Assembly: GCA_023436525.1 (NCBI GenBank)
Contig: JAEZIW010000017.1
Span: 1 to 16,913, forward strand
DNA from: Bacillota bacterium
Lineage (GTDB): Bacteria; Bacillota; Clostridia; Christensenellales; SZUA-584
Length of the DNA stretch: 16,913 nucleotides
Reading direction: 5' to 3'
Shown here: in pieces, positions 12,252 to 16,913 of the stretch
How the letters are laid out: each line of letters opens with the position of its first letter
Numbering within the stretch: position 1 is the first letter of the stretch
Position numbers and translations under genes: made by a program
The notes under the pieces: generated by a model
Databases searched by the model: none
Told to the model about the DNA's origin: nothing
What the model saw: only the letters and a program-made list of their open reading frames with translations

Positions 12252-13136
12252 CTAATCATCCAGCAGTGATTTAATCTCCTCGTCCAGCGCCACGTCGTTA
12301 TCCTGCTCTGCCATGGTGGCGGGCTTTCCTTTAAAGCGGATTTCCTCCAGCTTGAACGTTTTCATGTCGATGCTTTCGTCCGGCATCGTAATGCGAATGC
12401 GTACTGTTTCAGTCACTGCGTTGTTTTCCACCACCACACCTTCACCCTCCGGCGACATGACTGTGCTGCCAAGCTTGGGCATGCGCTTGCGCGTCTGGCA
12501 GTAGTGCTCCTGCTCATAATTGAGGCAGCACATGAGCCGGCCGCAAAGGCCGCTGATTTTGGTGGGTGAGAGCGAGAGATTCTGTTCCTTGGCCATTTTG
12601 ATGGACACGGGCGAAAAATCTCCGAGGAAGCTTGAGCAGCAGCAAGGCCGACCGCACGGGCCGAGGCCGCCGAGCATCTTGGCTTCGTCACGCACACCGA
12701 TCTGTCTTAATTCAATGCGCGTTTTAAAAACGCCCGCGAGATCCTTCACGAGTTCTCTGAAATCCACGCGGCCTTCCGCAGTGAAATAAAATATGATTTT
12801 CGAGTTGTCGAAGGTGTATTCCACATCAACGAGCTTCATATCAAGGTTATGCTTATCCACTTTTTTCTGGCAGGTTTCAAGCGCTTCTTTTTCCTTCTGC
12901 TTGTTTTCCTCCAGCTTGCTTTCGTCCTTGGCACCCGCTTTGCGCAGCACCTGCTTCAAGGGCGCAACAATATCCTTCTCGCCGACTTCCTTATCGACGA
13001 TAACCACCTCACCGTATTCCGTACCGCGTGCGGTTTCCACAATGGCATGCTCACCGAGCTTAAACTGTATATCGCCCGGCAGAAAATAGTATACCTTACC
13101 GACCCGTTTAAACCGGACGCCTATGACTTTTTCCAT
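12252..13136 (-). CDS. ricT: RicT / YaaT-type PSP1-domain protein
   Basis: A 294-residue protein with the diagnostic PSP1 cysteine signature: GGLGPCGRPCCCSSFLGDF (C161, C165-C167) followed by GLCGRLMCCLNYE (C198, C203, C204). In Bacillus the homologue joins RicA and RicF in an Fe-S-bearing complex that stimulates RNA maturation by RNase Y and affects sporulation and competence. Residues 60-95 are highly charged (EENKQKEKEALETCQKKVDK) and probably helical. The start is set at ATG 13136; GGAGG sits ten bases upstream, whereas a TTG at 13160 would put that site inside the gene. It overlaps the end of holB by 16 bp, the order known from Bacillus (holB-yaaT), and is the last gene of the operon here. 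Confidence 0.93.
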   Translation of the reverse strand: MEKVIGVRFKRVGKVYYFLPGDIQFKLGEHAIVETARGTEYGEVVIVDKEVGEKDIVAPLKQVLRKAGAKDESKLEENKQKEKEALETCQKKVDKHNLDMKLVDVEYTFDNSKIIFYFTAEGRVDFRELVKDLAGVFKTRIELRQIGVRDEAKMLGGLGPCGRPCCCSSFLGDFSPVSIKMAKEQNLSLSPTKISGLCGRLMCCLNYEQEHYCQTRKRMPKLGSTVMSPEGEGVVVENNAVTETVRIRITMPDESIDMKTFKLEEIRFKGKPATMAEQDNDVALDEEIKSLLDD

Positions 13137-14065
13137 CTGTTCTTTTCCTCCAATATACAAAAAAGCATTCTTTCAATAGCCAGCCGGAAATTGACGGCCA
13201 CGAAGAATTGTCTTTCTGTGTCAAGTATAACCTTAATCATATTACTAATTGCAGCGCTTGTAAAGTCGTCCGCTGCCTGACATATCTCGCTGAGCCGGTC
13301 TCGGTTCACAATCAGCGCGTCGCTGCGTGTTTTCATGCAGACCAATATATCACGCAGATACGTCTGCATCACGCAAAGCTGTGCGGTCAACGTGTCTTTT
13401 GAGCTCTCCAGATAGTCTGCAAAGGTGCTGATGGCCATGCCTTTGGTATACAGCAGCTTATGCATCAGCGAGAGCACATCGTCCCGGCGGTTCATAAAAG
13501 CCGTATCGTCTTTTATGCGGCGCGCTTCGTCAAGGTATCCGCCCGAAAGGTCGGCGAGTATGGCGGCTTGCGAATCGGTGACATTCAGCGCCCGCGCAAT
13601 GGCGGCCCGTGCATTCGGCTCGGGTGTTATGGTGACGGCGGCGCAGCGTGAAGCGATGGTGGGCAGCACACCGGATACGGAACGCACCTCCAGCAAGAAG
13701 ACCACGCCTGCAGGCGGCTCCTCCAGCGTTTTGAGCAGACTGTTGGCGGCAGCGGGCGTCATGTCGTCGGCAGATGATATGACAACGGCTTTGTAAACAC
13801 CCTCATACGGCTTTTCGGCCACAAAGTTGAGCGCGTCGCGCAAGTCGGCCACCTTGGGCGCGGTAAGGCGCAGTATATCCACGTGGCCTTCCATCACCTT
13901 GCGGCAGTTGATGCACGTGCCGCAGCCGTTGTTCTCGCAGAACAGATTCATTAAAAAAAGGTTTGTATAGCGTGCCGCCACATCCGGGCGGCTGCACACG
14001 AGAAGATAAGCCCCAAGTATTTTTTTGTTTTGTGCCGCTTCAATAAAGCTTTGCACGCGGCTCAT
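13121..14065 (-). CDS. holB: DNA polymerase III delta-prime subunit
   Basis: A 314-residue clamp-loader AAA+ protein. Four cysteines (C43, C48, C51, C54) form the zinc module of delta-prime and gamma/tau subunits. The place of the P-loop is occupied by GAYLLVCSRPDVAARY, without GxxGxGK[ST], as expected for the non-ATP-binding delta-prime. Further marks are ADDMTPAAANSLLKTLEEPP (about 99-118) and the SRC arginine-finger motif in PTIASRCAAV. It helps load the sliding clamp onto primed DNA. The ATG overlaps the tmk stop by 4 bp, and the 3' end overlaps ricT by 16 bp, so translation of the three is coupled. Confidence 0.93.
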   Translation of the reverse strand: MSRVQSFIEAAQNKKILGAYLLVCSRPDVAARYTNLFLMNLFCENNGCGTCINCRKVMEGHVDILRLTAPKVADLRDALNFVAEKPYEGVYKAVVISSADDMTPAAANSLLKTLEEPPAGVVFLLEVRSVSGVLPTIASRCAAVTITPEPNARAAIARALNVTDSQAAILADLSGGYLDEARRIKDDTAFMNRRDDVLSLMHKLLYTKGMAISTFADYLESSKDTLTAQLCVMQTYLRDILVCMKTRSDALIVNRDRLSEICQAADDFTSAAISNMIKVILDTERQFFVAVNFRLAIERMLFCILEEKNRWKKS

Positions 14066-14691
14066 AGTATGCCTTTCTGTTGGAAAACGGGCATCAGCCG
14101 CTGGCGGATGATGTCCTGCGTTTCATATTTGGTGCCGATTGCATCAATCAGTATCATGCCGCTTTCGCGCGACAGCTCCGTAAACCCTTCGAATACGCGC
14201 TCATGAAAAGAGAGGCTTTCGCTCTCCAAACGGTCGTGCTGCTTGTGCTCGTTCATGCGTGAAAAAGCGCGGTCGGGCGGAACATTGATAAAAACGGTTA
14301 TATCCGGCATGCAGCCGTCAATCGCGGGCTCATTGATGCGCCGAACCAGAGGCACACCGAGCTCGCGGCCATAGCCTTGATAAGCGAGTGACGAATGGAT
14401 AAAACGGTCGCACAGCACCACCTTGCCCGCCTGCAGCGCAGGCTTTATCACGCGGCGCACATGCTCGGCGCGGGCAGCGGCGTAAAGCAACGCTTCCGTC
14501 ATGGCATCCATCTCGGCGTTTTCGTTGTCAAGCAGTATCGCGCGTATCTTCTCGGCCACAAAGCTGCCGCCCGGTTCGCGCGTGCGTACCACCTCGGCAC
14601 CGTTCTCTTCCAGGTATTCGGCGAGAAGCCGAAGCTGTGTGGATTTGCCGCAGCCGTCGGCACCTTCGAACGTGATAAATAGACCGTTCAT
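14062..14691 (-). CDS. tmk: Thymidylate kinase
   Basis: A 209-residue nucleoside-monophosphate kinase that converts dTMP to dTDP. The P-loop is GADGCGKST (10-18), the dTMP-binding TREPGG is at 37-42, and DRFIHSSLAYQG starting at D95 is the family DR(F/Y) motif. The lid region (about 145-160) has RMNEHKQHDRLESESLSFHERV. A glycine-lysine-serine P-loop with a cysteine before it is tolerated in the family. Length is normal. The 4-bp overlaps with both neighbours place it in the middle of the operon. Confidence 0.95.
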   Translation of the reverse strand: MNGLFITFEGADGCGKSTQLRLLAEYLEENGAEVVRTREPGGSFVAEKIRAILLDNENAEMDAMTEALLYAAARAEHVRRVIKPALQAGKVVLCDRFIHSSLAYQGYGRELGVPLVRRINEPAIDGCMPDITVFINVPPDRAFSRMNEHKQHDRLESESLSFHERVFEGFTELSRESGMILIDAIGTKYETQDIIRQRLMPVFQQKGIL

Positions 14692-15371
14692 GGCTTTTCT
14701 CCTTCCAGCAGCCGCACCAGATCAATTGGCGTATCCGCCAGATAGTCGCAGCCGGCTGTGGTCAACTCGTTATAATCGCCGTAGCCGTACAGCACGCCGA
14801 TGGAATCTATGCCGACCGCGATGGCGCCTTCGATATCGTGATACCGATCACCCACCATGACGGTGTTAACCGGCACACGGGCTAAGCGCTTCATGGCGTT
14901 TTGCAGCACCTGCGTTTTGTTATAAATGCCGTTGTCATGATCGGCGCAGTATATACCGTTGAAATAATGGGCAATACCGAACTTTTCAATCAGCGTCATC
15001 GCCATGACTTCCGGCTTGGATGTCGCGATGCAAAGCGTTTCTGTTGCGGCTTTGATACGGCGCAGGGCGTCTTCAATGCCATCATACAGGCGGCTTTGAA
15101 AAAGGCCCGTTTGGCGATAGTATTCCCTGAAATGCGCGTAAGCCTCGGTTGCCTTTGGTTCGCTGAAGCCGTAGTAATCCATCAGATGATGCTTAACAGG
15201 CGGACCGATGAACTTCAGCAGCTCTTTCTCGTCGTTCTCCTTCATGCCGATATGGTCAAACATATACTGCACCGAGTTGATAATCCCTTCGCAGGTGTCT
15301 GCGATGGTGCCGTCAAAATCAATAAAAACCGTGTCGTAATGCTTGTCTTTTCCCGAGATGCGATGAATCAT
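14688..15371 (-). CDS. HAD-superfamily hydrolase, phosphoglycolate-phosphatase-like
   Basis: A 227-residue HAD hydrolase with all four motifs: nucleophile FIDFDGTIADT (D18, D20), motif II CIATSKPE, a motif III lysine region, and motif IV MVGDRYHDIEGA. The helical cap between motifs I and II is of the Gph/PpaX type. Likely substrates are small phosphates such as 2-phosphoglycolate, pyrophosphate or nucleoside monophosphates; the sequence does not decide. Position next to tmk would suit a nucleotide house-cleaning role, but that is inference. AAGGAG lies six bases before the ATG. It overlaps the decarboxylase stop by 4 bp and the tmk start by 4 bp. Confidence 0.87.
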   Translation of the reverse strand: MIHRISGKDKHYDTVFIDFDGTIADTCEGIINSVQYMFDHIGMKENDEKELLKFIGPPVKHHLMDYYGFSEPKATEAYAHFREYYRQTGLFQSRLYDGIEDALRRIKAATETLCIATSKPEVMAMTLIEKFGIAHYFNGIYCADHDNGIYNKTQVLQNAMKRLARVPVNTVMVGDRYHDIEGAIAVGIDSIGVLYGYGDYNELTTAGCDYLADTPIDLVRLLEGEKP

Positions 15372-16759
15372 GTTCTCTCCTTGTATACGTATATTGAAGC
15401 GTCTTCAACGCCGAAAAGCTCAAAGCCCTGCCGGTTCGCTTCGATTAAATAACCGGCAATCTCATATGAAATAATTTGGCCGCGCATCACCACGGCTTCG
15501 GCAGGCGGATAGACACCTGCCGTGCACGCGCAGACGCGCCCGGGGGCATGCTCAAGCCGCAGCTTTTCGGTTTGCGTCCAGTTGCGTGTATTCGGCATAT
15601 ACTTCGCGGCGGCGGGCATGCTGTACGGCGAGAAGAAAATGCTGCGGCCGCGAATGCGTTCCGTACGCCGCAGTGCCTCATAAAGCCTGTCCAACTGGGC
15701 GGCGGTGTTGCCGACAGACAGCATCAGCAGAATATGCTTCATATCCGCCGCTTCCACATGGATGCCCTCGCGCGCGAGCATCTCCTTGATGGTAAGACCC
15801 GAATGGCCTGTGCCGCTCACGTCGATGATCGATTTGAGCGGATCCCGCGCGGCCACGCCCTTTTGTGTGATATCCGGGCAGGCAAACCCGGGCAGCGCTG
15901 AAACCAGCTCTTCAAACCGTTCCAGCAGGCTGGTTATTCGGTAGATCTCCTGCTCGCCTTTGTCGCGCATATACGCGAGCGCATAATCAAGCGAACACAG
16001 CAGCACGTAAGACGGGCTGGTGGTTTGAAACATCGCAAGCGCCGCGCCTGCCTCGCGCACGTTGACGAGCGACCCTTTGCCAACACACAGGCACGCGCAC
16101 TGGTTCATGGCCGGCAGCGTTTTGTGTGCGCTCTCAGTCCAGATGTCCGCGCCCGCGTTTGCGGGCGAAATCGGCAGCGATTGTGAAAACGCGAAATGCG
16201 CCGCGTGCGCCGCGTCCACCGCGAGCACCGCGCCCGCTCTGTGTGCGGTTTTGGCGATTTCTTCAAGGTCGCAGCAAAGGCCGAAGTAATTTGGGTATGT
16301 CACATAAACGGCAGCCGCATCCTTGTGGATGTGCAGCGCCTCACGCAAAGCGGCAGGCTCCGTCACGGCGGGAAAATCGGAAGGCGGTGCGTCAATAAAC
16401 ACCGGCGTAATGCCAAACAGATGTATCGCGTTGGCGGCGCTTAAGTGAATGCCGCGCGGAAAAATCACCTTTTTGCCCTTGAAGAGAGACAGCATGGCCA
16501 TAACGCCCGCTGTTGAGCCGCCGGTTGTAAAAAAGGCGGCAGCGGCGCCGATAAACCGGGCATGCAGCTCTTCCGATTCAAGAATCGGCCCGGTCGGCTT
16601 TAAGAGGTTATCCGCGCCCGGCAACTCGGTGATGTCGCAGCCGAGCATATCGCCGCCAAAAAACCCCGTATCTCCCTTGTGACCCGGCATTGTAAACCGC
16701 GCCTTGGCGTTGCCGCAGACAGCGGCCACCGCATCCATGATGGGCGTTTGTCTGTTCAC
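15368..16759 (-). CDS. Orn/Lys/Arg decarboxylase-family PLP enzyme (short, YaaO/SpeA-like)
   Basis: A roughly 463-residue PLP decarboxylase lacking the N-terminal wing domain of the long biodegradative enzymes. Marks are RFTMPGHKG near the N-terminus, ELPGADNLLKP, FFTTGGSTAG (cofactor phosphate), VDAAHAAHF, and the Schiff-base lysine in TESAHKTLPAMNQ (K213 from the chosen start). It probably decarboxylates arginine or lysine for polyamine synthesis; specificity is not visible. GTG at 16759 is preferred because AGGTGG lies six bases upstream. An in-frame ATG at 16774 lacks a ribosome binding site and would add five residues. First gene of the five-gene operon; in Bacillus a homologue (yaaO) also precedes tmk. 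Confidence 0.88.
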   Translation of the reverse strand: MNRQTPIMDAVAAVCGNAKARFTMPGHKGDTGFFGGDMLGCDITELPGADNLLKPTGPILESEELHARFIGAAAAFFTTGGSTAGVMAMLSLFKGKKVIFPRGIHLSAANAIHLFGITPVFIDAPPSDFPAVTEPAALREALHIHKDAAAVYVTYPNYFGLCCDLEEIAKTAHRAGAVLAVDAAHAAHFAFSQSLPISPANAGADIWTESAHKTLPAMNQCACLCVGKGSLVNVREAGAALAMFQTTSPSYVLLCSLDYALAYMRDKGEQEIYRITSLLERFEELVSALPGFACPDITQKGVAARDPLKSIIDVSGTGHSGLTIKEMLAREGIHVEAADMKHILLMLSVGNTAAQLDRLYEALRRTERIRGRSIFFSPYSMPAAAKYMPNTRNWTQTEKLRLEHAPGRVCACTAGVYPPAEAVVMRGQIISYEIAGYLIEANRQGFELFGVEDASIYVYKERT

Positions 16760-16844
16760 CTTATTCCACCTCATATCAAAAATCGAAACCCTTTTCTATT
16801 TGGCTAAAGTATGAGATAATAGCAAAATGAAAGGGGTGCCGTTT

Positions 16845-16913
16845 ATGAACAAAACTGAGCGCGAACACATGCTGCTTTTTTCGAAGGAGCGTATCGCGGG
16901 GCTGTACAGATAC
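16845..16913 (+). CDS. Unknown protein, N-terminal 23 residues (cut by window edge)
   Basis: ATG at 16845 follows AAAGGGGTG (16830-16838) at good spacing and opens a frame, MNKTEREHMLLFSKERIAG, to the window end. The peptide is too short to assign. It diverges from the decarboxylase operon with about 85 bp between the starts. A possible -10 GATAAT at 16815-16820 has only a poor -35 partner. Confidence 0.6.
   Translation, partial: MNKTEREHMLLFSKERIAGLYRY

Noticed and set aside
13137..13160. TTG start for ricT
   Set aside because: The GGAGG that would serve ATG 13136 is inside the extension, and the PSP1 protein normally begins MEKVIGVRF-like.

Overview
The window looks like a chromosomal segment of a moderate-GC Bacillota, most likely a clostridial lineage. 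Three things suggest this: consensus sigma-A type promoters (TTGACA-17-TATGAT), strong GGAGG ribosome binding sites, and a replication/signalling operon (Orn/Lys/Arg decarboxylase - tmk - holB - ricT) laid out much as in Bacillus and clostridia. The genus cannot be fixed from the sequence alone. No plasmid, phage structural, transposase or CRISPR genes are visible.

Region 1 (1-4780) is a sulfur amino-acid locus. Two transcription units diverge from one 204-bp intergenic region. Leftward run an Rrf2 regulator, a cystathionine gamma-synthase/lyase and the start of a PatB/MalY-type beta-lyase. Rightward run cysK, a second Rrf2 regulator (with a cysteine cluster) and an O-acetylhomoserine sulfhydrylase. 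A 19-bp dyad, TCATAY-N7-ATATGM, occurs three times: just downstream of the -10 box in both divergent promoters, and ahead of the sulfhydrylase gene. This points to one local regulon controlled by one or both Rrf2 proteins.

Region 2 (4830-6670) is a translationally coupled pair, an M20 (PepT-like) metallopeptidase and a C39-like papain-fold protein. Region 3 (6670-9290) is more accessory in character. It holds an AT-rich pnuC-type transporter gene with a structured leader and TTG start, a polytopic membrane protein resembling the carotenoid-biosynthesis (CruF/DUF422) family, and tRNA-Gly(CCC). Two copies of a palindromic repeat flank the membrane gene; both are joined to sequence resembling the 3' end of the tRNA.

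Region 4 (9290-12170) contains a cysteine-rich protein of unknown function, an HD-GYP cyclic-di-GMP phosphodiesterase, a mostly empty intergenic stretch with two doubtful short ORFs, and a 56-residue 2[4Fe-4S] ferredoxin with its own promoter and terminator.

Region 5 (12250-16760) is a compact leftward operon with 4-bp ATGA overlaps at three junctions: decarboxylase, HAD phosphatase, thymidylate kinase, DNA polymerase III delta-prime, then RicT (16-bp overlap). The right edge holds the first 23 codons of a divergent unknown gene.
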